Below, one piece after another: positions 33,115 to 42,266 of a stretch of DNA of 64,000 nt. The translations under genes and the position numbers were made by a program. This stretch comes from Alphaproteobacteria bacterium. GTDB taxonomy: Bacteria; Pseudomonadota; Alphaproteobacteria; Rhodospirillales; Rhodospirillaceae. The stretch spans positions 1 to 64,000 of the forward strand of contig QJZR01000007.1 of NCBI GenBank assembly GCA_003246625.1, in the 5' to 3' direction. Each line of letters opens with the position of its first letter. The stretch's first letter is position 1. Below the pieces are notes generated by a model. The model ran no database searches. It had not been told where the DNA came from and was given only the letters and a program-made list of their open reading frames with translations.

Positions 33115-34072
33115 TCCGTTTCTCTGGCTGGCCGACCGCGCCGCCTTCGGCCTGCTCGGCCTGACCCCCGGCAGCCACCTGGGCGACGCCGTTCACTTCT
33201 TCGTCGAGGACACGGTCAAGATCTTCGTCCTGATGAGCGCCATCATCTTCCTGATGGGGCTGTTCCGCAGCGTCGTGTCGCCGCACCGGGTGCGCGCCGT
33301 CCTGGCCGGGCGGTCGCGCGGCGCCTCGTACGTGATGGCGGTCGGCCTGGGCGCGGTGACGCCGTTTTGCTCCTGCTCGTCGGTGCCGCTGTTCATCGGC
33401 TTCCTGGAAGGCGGCGTGCCGGTGGGGGCGACCATGGCCTTCCTTATCGCCTCGCCGATGATCAACGAGGTGGCGGTGGTGCTGCTCGGGGTTCTGCTCG
33501 GCTGGCCGGTCGCCGCGCTTTACGTCGTCACCGGCCTCGCCGTCGGCGTGTTCGGCGGCTGGCTGGCCGACCGCACCGGTTTCGAGCGCCACGTCGAAGC
33601 CTTCGTCTGGACGATCCGCATGGGTGCCGAGACCGAGATTCCCGGCGAAACCGGCCTGCGCGCCCGCCTTGCCTTCGCCGCCTCGGAAACCCGCTCCATC
33701 GTCGGCCGGGTCTGGCTTTACGTGCTGGTGGGGGTCGGCCTGGGAGCGGGGCTGCACGGCTTCGTCCCCGAGGACTTCGTGCTGCGCGTCGCCGGGCCGG
33801 ACAATCCGTTGGCGGTGCCGCTGGCGGTGGTCCTGGGGATTCCGCTTTATTCCAACGCCACCGGCATCATTCCGGTGGCCGAGGCCCTGCTCGGCAAGGG
33901 GATGCCGGTGGGCACCGTGCTCGCCCTGATGATGAGCACGGTGGCGATTTCCCTGCCCGAATTCGTCATTCTGCGCCGGGTGGTGACGGTGCCGGGGCTG
34001 GTCCGCTTCGCGATCTTCCTGGGCCTGGCCTTCACCGCCGTCGGCGTGGCCTTCAACCTGATCCTGTCGTGA
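33107..34072 (+). CDS. ArsP/SO_0444-type permease (DUF318)
   Basis: The 321-aa membrane protein has about eight helices and the motif PFCSCSSVPLFIGFLEGGVPVG near 85-107, repeated in weaker form in the second half (IPLYSNATGIIPVAEALLGKGMPVG). The CSCS cysteines are typical of this permease family, which includes ArsP exporters of trivalent organoarsenicals and SO_0444-type Cu/Zn exporters. Linked to ArsR with a CVC sensor and to a small redox-disulfide protein, arsenic or organoarsenical export is favoured, but metal export cannot be excluded. Confidence 0.87.
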   Translation: MSDPFLWLADRAAFGLLGLTPGSHLGDAVHFFVEDTVKIFVLMSAIIFLMGLFRSVVSPHRVRAVLAGRSRGASYVMAVGLGAVTPFCSCSSVPLFIGFLEGGVPVGATMAFLIASPMINEVAVVLLGVLLGWPVAALYVVTGLAVGVFGGWLADRTGFERHVEAFVWTIRMGAETEIPGETGLRARLAFAASETRSIVGRVWLYVLVGVGLGAGLHGFVPEDFVLRVAGPDNPLAVPLAVVLGIPLYSNATGIIPVAEALLGKGMPVGTVLALMMSTVAISLPEFVILRRVVTVPGLVRFAIFLGLAFTAVGVAFNLILS

Positions 34073-34086
34073 AAGGAAATCCCGCG

Positions 34087-34323
34087 ATGAAACGCATCAA
34101 GGTTCTCGGTTCCGGCTGCAAGACCTGCACCAACGTCGCCGAAACCATCGCCGCCACCGCCAAGGCCCTGGGGGTCGAGGCGACGGTGGAAAAGGTCACC
34201 GACATGGCGGTGGTGATGGGCTATGGCGTGATGGCGATGCCCGGCGTGGTGATCGACGAAAAGGTGGTGCACGCGGGCGGCGCGCCCAGCCCGGCGCAGA
34301 TCGAGGCGTGGCTGAAGGGCTGA
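34087..34323 (+). CDS. Small thioredoxin-like redox-disulfide protein
   Basis: The 78-aa product has the active site GSGCKTCTN (CxxC near residues 10-13) and a thioredoxin-fold C-terminus (VMAMPGVVIDEKVVHAGG, with the cis-Pro). It matches the TM0996/MM1 small redox-active disulfide family often linked to ArsR-ArsP operons. It may reduce or hand over the metalloid. The start is at 34087, following GAAAGGAAAT. Confidence 0.87.
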   Translation: MKRIKVLGSGCKTCTNVAETIAATAKALGVEATVEKVTDMAVVMGYGVMAMPGVVIDEKVVHAGGAPSPAQIEAWLKG

Positions 34324-34330
34324 TCCGCCC

Positions 34331-35077
34331 CTATTCGTACCAGGCGCGGACGAAATACAGCCCGTCGCTGGGGGCGGTGGCCCCGGCGGCGGCGCGGTCC
34401 CTTGCCTCCAGGGCGGCGCGCAGGTCGTCCGCCGTCCACTTGCCCAGGCCCACCAGGGCCAGGGTGCCCACCATGTTGCGCACCTGATGGTGCAGGAAGG
34501 ACCGCGCCTGGGTGCGGATTTCCACGGTTTCCCCGACGCGGGTCACCGACAGCGCGTCCAGGGTCTTCAACGGCGATTTCGACTGGCAGGCGACGGCGCG
34601 GAACGAGGTGAAATCGTGCCGCCCCACCAGCACCTGCGCCGCCGCGTGCATCGCCTCGGCGTCCAGGGGCCGGGCCACCCACCAGGCGCGTCCGGCCTCC
34701 AGCGCCAGGGGCGCCGGGCGGTTGACGACGCGGTACAGATAGGCCCGCCCCAGACAGGAAAACCGGGCGTGGAAATCGTCGCCGACGATGTCCGCCGCCA
34801 GCACCGCCACCGGCTGCCGCGCCATGTGCAGATGGGCGTTGATCGCGGCGCGCACGGTGTGCGGCGGATCGTCGCGCGGCAGGTCGAAATGCGCCACCTG
34901 ACCCAGGGCGTGGACCCCGGCGTCGGTGCGGCCGGAAGCGAAGGTCGGACACGCCTGGCCGCAGTATCCCAGAATCGCCGCCTCCAACGCCGCCTGCACC
35001 GAGGGACCGTTGTCCTGCCGCTGCCAGCCGACGAAGGAGCGGCCATCGTATTCCAGGGTCAGCTTGACGCGAGGCAT
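34331..35077 (-). CDS. truA: tRNA pseudouridine(38-40) synthase
   Basis: The 248-aa product modifies the anticodon arm of many tRNAs. The catalytic Asp is in [13 protein letters not shown] (near residues 48-60), with the second motif [15 protein letters not shown] near 205. I start at [12 protein letters not shown] (35077), not at 35158, since the upstream segment lies in the intergenic repeat. It is downstream of fmt across repeat copy 2 and convergent with the arsenic operon. Confidence 0.95.
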   Translation of the reverse strand: MPRVKLTLEYDGRSFVGWQRQDNGPSVQAALEAAILGYCGQACPTFASGRTDAGVHALGQVAHFDLPRDDPPHTVRAAINAHLHMARQPVAVLAADIVGDDFHARFSCLGRAYLYRVVNRPAPLALEAGRAWWVARPLDAEAMHAAAQVLVGRHDFTSFRAVACQSKSPLKTLDALSVTRVGETVEIRTQARSFLHHQVRNMVGTLALVGLGKWTADDLRAALEARDRAAAGATAPSDGLYFVRAWYE

Positions 35078-35101
35078 GGCGTTTGGAATCCAGGGTAAGA
35101 G

Positions 35102-35297
35102 AAACCCAGGCCGGGCTCGGCCCGGACCCGCGAAGGGGCTTGGCCCCTTCGATCCCATTTGTACGGTTTTTCGCCGCGCAGCGGCAATCGTTGATCACGC
35201 CGCGCGATGGCTTTATCGCGCTTCGCGCAAAAATAGGAATGGGGTTTGGGGGGCAAGACCCCAACGGGGTCCGGGGCTGGCCCCGGCCCGGTTTTTA
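35102..35297. repeat. Intergenic structured repeat, copy 2 (fmt/truA)
   Basis: Well-preserved copy. The left end carries the hairpin GCCGGGCTCGGCCCGG and AAGGGGCTTGGCCCCTT, the centre GCCGCGCAGCGGC and GCGCTTCGCGC, followed by AAATAGGAATGGGG, and the right end GGGGTCCGGGGC-GCCCCGG-CCCGG-TTTTT. The two ends are related as imperfect inverted repeats. The final TTA is also the TAA stop codon of fmt. Confidence 0.75.
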
Positions 35298-36224
35298 CCC
35301 GAACCGCGTTCCGGCGGGCACCGCGCGGCCGTTGAGGAAGGCGGCGGCGTCGGCGGCCTTGGCTCCGGCGCGTTGCAGCAGGGTCAGGCGCACCGCGCCG
35401 CCGCCGCAGGCGACGGCAAGCTGGTCGTCGAGGGCGGTGCCGGGCTCGCCCGCGCCGGGGATGGCGGCGGCGTTGAGAATCTTGACGCGTTCGCCCGCCA
35501 GTTCGCACCAGGCGCCGGGGAAGGGGGAGAGGCCGCGCACCTGGGCGGAGACCTCCGCCGCGGGGCGGGTCCAATCGACGCGGGCCTCGGCCTTGTCGAT
35601 CTTCTTCGCATAGGTGACGCCGTCGGCGGGTTGCGGTTCGGCCTTCGCCCGTCCGGCGGCCAGGTCGGCGAGCAGCGGCCCGATCATCCGCGCGCCCAGG
35701 GCGGCCAGGGCGTCGTGCAGGCTGGCGGCGGTGTCGGCGGGGCCGATCGGCAGGGATTCCCGCGCCAGCATCGCGCCGGTATCCAGGCCCGCGTCCATTT
35801 GCATCAGGGTGATGCCGGTCGCCGCGTCGCCCGCCATGATCGCGCGCTGGATCGGCGCGGCGCCCCGCCAGCGCGGCAGCAGCGAGGCATGGATGTTGAC
35901 GCAGCCCAGGCGCGGCGCGTCGAGGACGGCCTGCGGCAGGATCAGGCCATAGGCGGCGACCACCGCGACGTCGGCGGCCAGGGCGGCGAACTCCGTCTGC
36001 GCCTCGGGCGTCTTCAGGGAGGTGGGGGTGCGCACCGGCAGGCCGAGCTTCTCGGCCAGGGCGTGCACCGGCGACGGCGTCAGCTTATAGCCGCGTCCGG
36101 CGGGGCGCGGCGGTTGGCTGTAGACGCAGACGATTTCGTGCGCCGGGGCCAGGGCGGCCAGGGCCTCCGCCGCGAAGTCCGGCGTGCCCATGAACACGAT
36201 GCGCAGGCGTTCGGCGTTCCCCAT
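35295..36224 (-). CDS. fmt: Methionyl-tRNA formyltransferase
   Basis: The 309-aa product formylates initiator Met-tRNA. It has the N-terminal [14 protein letters not shown], the folate-binding and catalytic stretch [20 protein letters not shown] (catalytic Asn/His, near 110-130), and the C-terminal OB domain. It follows def by 21 bp, the usual def-fmt pair. Its TAA stop lies at the edge of repeat copy 2. Confidence 0.96.
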   Translation of the reverse strand: MGNAERLRIVFMGTPDFAAEALAALAPAHEIVCVYSQPPRPAGRGYKLTPSPVHALAEKLGLPVRTPTSLKTPEAQTEFAALAADVAVVAAYGLILPQAVLDAPRLGCVNIHASLLPRWRGAAPIQRAIMAGDAATGITLMQMDAGLDTGAMLARESLPIGPADTAASLHDALAALGARMIGPLLADLAAGRAKAEPQPADGVTYAKKIDKAEARVDWTRPAAEVSAQVRGLSPFPGAWCELAGERVKILNAAAIPGAGEPGTALDDQLAVACGGGAVRLTLLQRAGAKAADAAAFLNGRAVPAGTRFG

Positions 36225-36245
36225 GCTGCTTTCCCCCCGCGCCGG

Positions 36246-36761
36246 TCAGTCGTCGGCGCGCTGCTGTTCCTTCTTCACCTTGCGCAGGATCATGTTGCGC
36301 TTCAAGGCGGACAGGTAGTCGATGAAGAGGGTGCCGTCCAGGTGGTCGATCTCGTGCTGCACGCAGGTGGCGAGGATGCCGTCGGCCTCGATCTCGCGCT
36401 TGGCGCCCTCGCGGTCGAGGAAGCGCACCTTCACCTGGGCCGGGCGTTCGACCTCGGCGTACTGCTTGGGCACCGAGAGGCAGCCTTCCTCGTAGGTGTT
36501 GAGGTCCTCGGACTCCCAGATCACCTCGGGGTTGACCAGGCACATCGGCGCGGGCGGTTCGTCCTTGCCCGCCACGTCCAGCACCACGATGCGGCGGGAA
36601 ACGCCCACCTGCGGCGCGGCCAGGCCGATGCCCGGCGCGGCGTACATGGTTTCCAGCATGTCGTCCATCAGGGCACGCACGCCGTCGTCGACGGTTTCCA
36701 CCGGCGCGGCCTTGGCCTTGAGGACGGGGTGGGGGGCGACCAGGATCGGCAGTATCGCCAT
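36246..36761 (-). CDS. def: Peptide deformylase
   Basis: The 171-aa product removes the N-formyl group from nascent proteins. All three motifs are present: GIGLAAPQVG (near 45-54), EGCLSVP (near 92-98), and QHEIDHLDG (near 135-143), which provide the catalytic Glu and the Cys/His/His metal ligands. It leads the def-fmt pair and is divergent from rmuC. Confidence 0.97.
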   Translation of the reverse strand: MAILPILVAPHPVLKAKAAPVETVDDGVRALMDDMLETMYAAPGIGLAAPQVGVSRRIVVLDVAGKDEPPAPMCLVNPEVIWESEDLNTYEEGCLSVPKQYAEVERPAQVKVRFLDREGAKREIEADGILATCVQHEIDHLDGTLFIDYLSALKRNMILRKVKKEQQRADD

Positions 36762-36884
36762 GGGCGGACAGTCCTTAGTTGCAAACGGTTATCGCTTCGT
36801 CAAAGGGGACATAGGGCGTTTTGCCCCTTCGCGTCAAGCGGCGGCTGGCCTATCCTGCCGGGGAAGGACGGGGAAAGGACGCAG

Positions 36885-38000
36885 ATGACGACCTACGAGA
36901 TCATTCTATCGGCGGGTTTGGCGGCGGTTCTGGCGGGCGGCGTCGCCTGGGCGTTGGCGCGGCGCGGCGGCGGGCGGCCCGATCCGCTGCTCGGCGAACT
37001 GGCGGGGCGGCTGGCGCAGATGGCGGAAACCCAGGCGGCGCAGCAGGCGATGCTGGCCGAACGGATGCAGGCGCAGGAACGCGCCCTGGCCAAGGCGATG
37101 GACGAGCGCCTGGCCGAGGTTTCCCGCCGTGTCGGCGAGAATTTGACGGTTTCCGCCGAAAAGACCTCCGCCACCCTGCACGACCTGCGCGAACGCCTGG
37201 CGGTGATCGACGCGGCGCAGAAGAACCTGACCGAGCTGTCCACCCAGGTGGTGGGGTTGCAGGACATCCTCTCCAACAAGCAGGCGCGCGGCGCCTTCGG
37301 CGAGGTGCAGCTGCACGACATCGTCGCCGCCGCCCTGCCGGCGGAGGCCTATGCCTTCCAGGCGGTGCTGTCCAACGGCCGCCGCGCCGACTGCCTGCTC
37401 AACCTGCCCAATCCGCCCGGTCCCATCGCCATCGACGCCAAGTTCCCCCTCGACGGCTATCAGGCGCTGCGCGACGCCGCCGACGACGCGGCGCGGAAGC
37501 TGGCGGCGCGGCGTTTCGCCGACGACGTCGGCAAGCACATCAAGGACATCGCGGACCGTTACATCATCGCGGGCGAGACGGCGGAATCCGCCCTGATGTT
37601 CCTGCCTTCCGAGGCGGTCTACGCCGAGCTTCACGCCAACTTCCGCGCGGTGGTCGAGGATTCGTACCGCAGCCGGGTGTGGATCGTTTCCCCCACCACC
37701 CTGATGGCGACCCTCAACACCGTGCGCGCGGTGCTGAAGGACGTGCAGATGCGCAAGCAGGCGGGACGCATCCAGAAAGAGGTGGGCAGCCTGCTGGCCG
37801 ACGTCGGCCGTCTCGACGACCGGCTGAAGAAGCTGTTCACCCATATCAACCAGGCGCACGGCGACATCGCGCCGGTGCAGACCTCGATGGACAAGATCGC
37901 CAGCCGCGCCGAACGGATCGAGGCGGTGCAGCTGGGCGCGCCCGACGCCCCGGAAATCGCCCATCGCCCGCCCGAAGCGCCGCCGCGGGCGGAGGACTGA
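36885..38000 (+). CDS. rmuC: DNA recombination protein RmuC
   Basis: The 371-aa product has an N-terminal membrane helix (about 7-25), a coiled coil (about 40-130), and the RmuC nuclease-like domain with GAFGEVQLHDIV, DAKFPLDGY, FLPSEAVYAEL and VSPTTLMATLNTV. It is thought to limit inversions at repeats. I start at MTTYEIILSAG (36885); the 1024-aa ORF-track entry is an extension of open frame through fmt and def. Confidence 0.93.
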   Translation: MTTYEIILSAGLAAVLAGGVAWALARRGGGRPDPLLGELAGRLAQMAETQAAQQAMLAERMQAQERALAKAMDERLAEVSRRVGENLTVSAEKTSATLHDLRERLAVIDAAQKNLTELSTQVVGLQDILSNKQARGAFGEVQLHDIVAAALPAEAYAFQAVLSNGRRADCLLNLPNPPGPIAIDAKFPLDGYQALRDAADDAARKLAARRFADDVGKHIKDIADRYIIAGETAESALMFLPSEAVYAELHANFRAVVEDSYRSRVWIVSPTTLMATLNTVRAVLKDVQMRKQAGRIQKEVGSLLADVGRLDDRLKKLFTHINQAHGDIAPVQTSMDKIASRAERIEAVQLGAPDAPEIAHRPPEAPPRAED

Positions 38001-38004
38001 ACCG

Positions 38005-38442
38005 ATGCCCTTCGCCGGATTCCCCCCCCTGGCCTGGATCGGATTGGGCGCCGCGCTGCTGGCTCTCGGCCTGTGGCGGAACTGGAGCCTGTGCACCGCC
38101 CTGGGGGTCGGCGGCGGGATTTCCGGTCTGGCCCAGTTGGGGATGGCCCCGGTCGGCCCCCTGGAGCAGGGGATGATGTTCGCCGGGCTTTCCCTGATCG
38201 CCTGGTTCGGCGGGCGGCGCATGGACCGTCTGGCGGACAGCCTGCCGACGTCGCGCCACGGCGGCCTCGGCCCCCTCGGCCACGCCGCCGTCGCCGCCGA
38301 GGACTTCCATAACGGCCACGGCACGGCGACCGTGGAGGGCGAGACCTATCCCGCCGTCTGCCGCGACAACCCGGCGAAGGGCACGCGCCTGCGCGTCGTC
38401 GGCCGCACCGACGAGGCGCTGAAGGTGGACGTCCTGGGGTAG
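38005..38442 (+). CDS. NfeD-like membrane protein
   Basis: The 145-aa product has three hydrophobic segments (about 8-24, 30-48, 52-68), then a C-terminal OB-like domain (GHGTATVEGETYPAV...GTRLRVVGRTDEALKVDVL). This matches short NfeD (YbbK-like) proteins, which usually work with stomatin-like membrane proteases or scaffolds; none is adjacent. The start lies 4 bp after the rmuC stop. Confidence 0.8.
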   Translation: MPFAGFPPLAWIGLGAALLALGLWRNWSLCTALGVGGGISGLAQLGMAPVGPLEQGMMFAGLSLIAWFGGRRMDRLADSLPTSRHGGLGPLGHAAVAAEDFHNGHGTATVEGETYPAVCRDNPAKGTRLRVVGRTDEALKVDVLG

Positions 38443-38479
38443 GGCCGGGGCGCCGCCCCGGAGCTGGGGGCTTGGTTGG

Positions 38480-40170
38480 GTTCCCGAGCTTATAGGCACA
38501 TTCTTTTTAATTGCTGGGATGCAGCAGATTTGCGCGTGTTTGCCGTGGATGTTTCTGCCGACAAGTTTATCGTTGATGAAGTTTTGTTTCCTTGTCTCTA
38601 AAGCCGTAAGGAGGGGTGATGATGACGGTGTTCGGAACGGAATTTCCGCTTTGCAGAGAAATTACCCGTGGAGAGTTTATTTCACAGGTTATTCTCTGGC
38701 TTAGGGGCATGGAATATAGCTCAGTGCTAAATGATGTCGAGGGAAGAGATCTTGACGTGAATGATGCGTGTCTGGTTTCAACATCCGGAGAGACTCTACG
38801 ATTTAGGTGCTTTGATGATTGTGATGGGTACGACGGGATTGGTTTTAGGCATGATTTTCCGGATTCCGATGGTCGTGTTTGGAGAACAGAAGTTGTATTG
38901 AGGAAATCGTGTGACGGGGCGGGAGATAACATTGCTAGGTTCAGGACGGAATGCCGGGCGGCTGACCCTAAGGCAAAACTTGAGACGCCGAAAAAACCAT
39001 ATCTCATTAAAAGTATAATATCAGATTCATGGCCTGGAGATGATGGGCTTATGTCAGTTTCTGATAAACCAATATTCTTGTTGGATTGCCCGGACGACCT
39101 TGAGATAGCAAGAATCATATGTAATGGATCGGCGTCTACATATCTTCCTATTATATATATCTCATCTATTTCGAAAATGCGTTGGCTGATAGGCCGGGAG
39201 AAAATTGAGAAGCTAGCCTATGACTTGGGTGGTGTTGCTCATGTTGTCGTTGAGCCGGATAGGTTGTTTTCATTGAAGCTTAGAGATTTGACTGATGGTG
39301 GTAATATATATGGTGGTCATATAGGCGTATTTGCTCCAGGAATGGGGCTGATGAAGCGGCTGTTTGTGGGGTGGGAATTTTCTGATGAGAGGATGCTTAT
39401 TCATAATCTGCGCTTGATATCTATAAACATTCGCTCGCGTATGGCCTCTCTTGGATGGGATTGGATTGATCTGCAGGAAGCTTGTTTGCGCTCCCAGCGT
39501 CTGCGAGAGCGGAATAAGCTTACAGATGCTGAATTTGAGGAAATGTATTTGGAAGAAATATGCGAAAAGAATGAGCGTATAGATGAGCTAAATAAAAGAA
39601 TATCAGAGATGATGATTGCGTCGGCACAAACAAGCGTTTCTTGTGATCAACTTATGGATCAAAAGCTCGTAAGAAAAGTTGGTCCAGAAATATATGATGG
39701 AGAATTCTCTGATAGAATTAGGCTCGCGGTGGAGACGTGCCTTTCTCATAGAGAATTGGACGGCCTTGACAAGAGAAGTATTGCCGTATTTCGCAGGGTG
39801 ATTGAGGCGTATCCCTTCTCGAGGCAGCTTGACGAGCTTAAGAGTGATCTCAAACGAGCTTGTAAGGACCCAAAGAGGATGGCAGGAGAAATTACGGCAC
39901 TCCTAAGAAGACATGGGTATGCAGAGAAGTCAGATAATAAGCATATTCGGTTGCAGGCGAATGATGGTTATATGGGTCTTGATAGTATAACCCTGCCTAA
40001 GACACCAAGCGACTATCATTCTTCAAAGAATCAGTGCAAGGATATAGAAAAAACGCTGGGCATAACAAAATTATCAAATTAGATCTTTCGTGGAAGTTAT
40101 TTGCCGGATTTGGGGGCTTCCCAAGCGCCTTCGAGAACCTTCTTGACAATCGTCAATTTTTAACGATTCC
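38480..40170. mobile_element. AT-rich island with one gene
   Basis: Base composition changes abruptly near 38480 and returns near 40170. In 39121-39180 I count 20 G or C in 60, against far higher values in the flanks. Codon use is AT-biased throughout. No integrase, tRNA, direct repeat or insertion sequence is visible at the edges, so how it was acquired is not evident. Confidence 0.7.
38622..40082 (+). CDS. Unrecognised 486-aa protein on the AT-rich island; HicA-like C-terminus possible
   Basis: I do not recognise this gene. The N-terminal part (to about 110) contains ETLRFRCFDD and GRVWRTEVVLRK. A middle domain (about 120-270) has alternating beta and alpha segments including HVVVEPDRLFSLKLRDLT and YGGHIGVFAPGMGLMKRLF. 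A charged coiled coil follows (about 300-350; LTDAEFEEMYLEEICEKN), and the last 80 residues have ITALLRRHGY, NKHIRLQ and ITLPKTPSDYHSSKN, which recall HicA-like RNA-binding toxins, though weakly. I chose the ATG at 38622, with AAGGAGG seven bases upstream; two further start codons lie just before. The composition and isolation suggest transfer, perhaps of a defence gene. Confidence 0.7.
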   Translation: MTVFGTEFPLCREITRGEFISQVILWLRGMEYSSVLNDVEGRDLDVNDACLVSTSGETLRFRCFDDCDGYDGIGFRHDFPDSDGRVWRTEVVLRKSCDGAGDNIARFRTECRAADPKAKLETPKKPYLIKSIISDSWPGDDGLMSVSDKPIFLLDCPDDLEIARIICNGSASTYLPIIYISSISKMRWLIGREKIEKLAYDLGGVAHVVVEPDRLFSLKLRDLTDGGNIYGGHIGVFAPGMGLMKRLFVGWEFSDERMLIHNLRLISINIRSRMASLGWDWIDLQEACLRSQRLRERNKLTDAEFEEMYLEEICEKNERIDELNKRISEMMIASAQTSVSCDQLMDQKLVRKVGPEIYDGEFSDRIRLAVETCLSHRELDGLDKRSIAVFRRVIEAYPFSRQLDELKSDLKRACKDPKRMAGEITALLRRHGYAEKSDNKHIRLQANDGYMGLDSITLPKTPSDYHSSKNQCKDIEKTLGITKLSN

Positions 40171-40231
40171 AATAGTCGTTGCCGCCGCGCCGCGCGGGCG
40201 GCGTGGGACGGTTTTCGGGACAGGGGTTTTC

Positions 40232-40474
40232 ATGGCGTCGATTCACGGACACGAAGTTCTGCACATGATGTTGGAGGCGAAGGACGGCTTCGCCTCGGTC
40301 GAGGATCTGGTGGCGGCGATCGAGGCCCGCTTCGGCGCGGCGGCGCGTTTCCACACCTGCTCGGCGGAGGGAATGGACGCGCGGGCGCTGGTGGATTTCC
40401 TGGCGGAACGGGGCAAGTTCGTGCCGCAGGCGGCGGGTTTCAACACCGCGCCGGACAAGATCTGCGCGCACTGA
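40232..40474 (+). CDS. YecH-family (DUF2492) small metal-binding protein
   Basis: The 80-aa product has HGHEVLHMMLE near the N-terminus, RFHTCSAEGMDARALVDFLAERGKF in the middle and DKICAH at the C-terminus. The His and Cys residues are those expected to bind metal in the YecH family; the role is unknown. I start at ATGGCGTCGATTCAC (40232). It is the first normal-composition gene after the AT-rich island. Confidence 0.85.
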   Translation: MASIHGHEVLHMMLEAKDGFASVEDLVAAIEARFGAAARFHTCSAEGMDARALVDFLAERGKFVPQAAGFNTAPDKICAH

Positions 40475-40588
40475 CGCGGGGCGGCGCCCGCCGCCCGGGC
40501 GCAGGTGCGTCTTACGAACGGTTGCCAGAGTCGTGCTTCTTCGCTATTCCAGCGTTTGGGGCGGGGGCGCCCCAAGCGTGAGGACGCG

Positions 40589-42196
40589 ATGTTGCGTTGG
40601 GCCGGTTATGCGACGGTGACGATTCCCGGGGCGATTCTCTGCGCCGGGGCGCTCGGCATGGCGGCCCTGGCGGTTCACGCCCGCCGCCGTCCCGATTTTC
40701 CCGGCCGTCCGGAATTCGTCAGGATGATGCTGGCCTCCGTCTGGTGGTCGGTCGCGGCGGCGTTCGAGAACTTCGCCCTGGCGCCGGAAAGCAAGGTCTT
40801 CTGGGCGGAAATGGCCTGGCCCGGCATCGTCGCCATGCCGACCTTCTGGGCGATGTTCATCTGGATCTATTGCCGGGGCGAACGGGGGCTGCGCAGCCCC
40901 CTGATCCGCGCCGTGGCCTGGGGGTTGCCGCCGATCGCCTGGGGGCTGGCCCTCAGCAACGACCTGCATCACCAGATCTATCGCACCGCGACGCCGATGG
41001 GGGACGCACCCGGCGCGCCGATTCTGTACGAACACGGTCCGCTGTTCTTCGTCATCGTCGCGTTCTGCTATTTCTGCCTGCTGTTCGGCCTGCTGGCGAC
41101 CATCGCCGCGGCGCAATGGGCGCCGAGCGCGCATCGCCGCCGTTACCTTTGGCTGCTGGTGGCGGCGGTGATTCCGTGTTTCAGCAATATCGGCTACATC
41201 AGCGGCGCGTTCTATCTGTTCGGTTTCGATCCGACGCCGTTCTGCTTTCTTTTCACCGGCAGCGTGTTCTTCTGGCTGGTGGAGCGCCGCCGCCTGTTTT
41301 CGTTCCTGCCGGTCGCCCTGCGTCCGTTGCTCGACGGCCTGCCCGACGCGGTTCTGGTGCTCGACGACGACGGCACGGTGGTGGAGGCCAACGCCGCCGC
41401 CCTGCCGCTGGCCACGGCGGACGGGGCCTCCCCGGTCGGCCGCCCCCTGCTTCCGGCGCTGGCCGAGGCCCTGGCGCCGCTGCTGCGGCAGGACGCGGCG
41501 GAGGTGGAGGGCGAGCTTTGCCTCGGCCTCGGCGACCGCAGCCACGAGGTCCGCATCCGCCCCTTGCAGCACGCGGGCCACCGGCTGGGCCGGATGCTGG
41601 TGCTGAAGGACATCACCCGCCGCAAGGAAGCCGAACGCCGCTTGACCGAGGAACTGAAGGCCAACCGCGCCTTGCAGGAACGGTTGCGCGACCAGGCCAA
41701 CCGCGACCTCCTCACCGGGCTGCGCAACCGCAACTTCCTGCAAGGCGCGCGGGACGCCCTGCTGGCCGAGGTCCGCGCCGGGCACGGCCCTCTGGCGGCG
41801 GTGATGATCGACCTCGACCACTTCAAGCAATTGAACGACACCTGGGGGCATCCGGTGGGCGACGCCTGCCTGCGCGCCACCGCCCATTTCCTGGAAGGCC
41901 GGGTCCGTCACGACGACCTGATCGTCCGCATCGGCGGCGAGGAGATCCTGGTGCTGCTGCCGCTGACCTCGGCGCAGCAGGCGGCGTCCGGGGTCGAACG
42001 CTGGCGCGCCGACTATTGCGCGCAACCGATGATCCTGCAGGGGCAGGCGGTGGGGGTCAGCTTCTCGGCGGGCGTCGCCGAGTGTTCCGCCGCCGACGCG
42101 GATTGGGATCAGCTGATCCTGCGCGCCGACCAGGCGCTGTACCGGGCCAAGGGCGGCGGACGGAACCGCGTCTGCGTCTGGCGGCACCAGGACTGA
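40589..42196 (+). CDS. Diguanylate cyclase with 7TM-type sensor and PAS domain
   Basis: The 535-aa product has about seven N-terminal hydrophobic segments (to about 230) of the histidine-kinase N7TM type, a PAS domain (about 245-350; PDAVLVLDDDGTVVEANAAALPL), a short coiled coil, and a GGDEF domain with GGEEI at 449-453 and the inhibitory RHDD just before (440-443). The active site is intact (Ile in the fifth position is tolerated). I start at ATGTTGCGTTGG (40589). It is convergent with the chemoreceptor, across a shared terminator. Confidence 0.92.
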   Translation: MLRWAGYATVTIPGAILCAGALGMAALAVHARRRPDFPGRPEFVRMMLASVWWSVAAAFENFALAPESKVFWAEMAWPGIVAMPTFWAMFIWIYCRGERGLRSPLIRAVAWGLPPIAWGLALSNDLHHQIYRTATPMGDAPGAPILYEHGPLFFVIVAFCYFCLLFGLLATIAAAQWAPSAHRRRYLWLLVAAVIPCFSNIGYISGAFYLFGFDPTPFCFLFTGSVFFWLVERRRLFSFLPVALRPLLDGLPDAVLVLDDDGTVVEANAAALPLATADGASPVGRPLLPALAEALAPLLRQDAAEVEGELCLGLGDRSHEVRIRPLQHAGHRLGRMLVLKDITRRKEAERRLTEELKANRALQERLRDQANRDLLTGLRNRNFLQGARDALLAEVRAGHGPLAAVMIDLDHFKQLNDTWGHPVGDACLRATAHFLEGRVRHDDLIVRIGGEEILVLLPLTSAQQAASGVERWRADYCAQPMILQGQAVGVSFSAGVAECSAADADWDQLILRADQALYRAKGGGRNRVCVWRHQD

Positions 42197-42219
42197 CGCC
42201 GCCGCGGTCTTCAGATACG

Positions 42220-42247
42220 AAAAGGCCGCCCCATGGGGCGGCCCTTT
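42220..42247. terminator. Bidirectional terminator between the cyclase and the chemoreceptor
   Basis: AAAAGGCCGCCCC-ATG-GGGCGGCCCTTT is a strong stem flanked by A and T runs between convergent genes. Nearly the same palindrome recurs at 44565. Confidence 0.85.
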
Positions 42248-42266
42248 GCCGTTGGCGGGGGCCGTG

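Noticed and set aside
38519-38704. 61-aa ORF before the island gene
   Set aside because: It overlaps the start of the 486-aa gene in another frame, with no ribosome-binding site or family match.
39800-40082. HicA toxin with a HicB partner
   Set aside because: The similarity is weak and confined to the C-terminus of a long protein; no HicB-like gene is adjacent.
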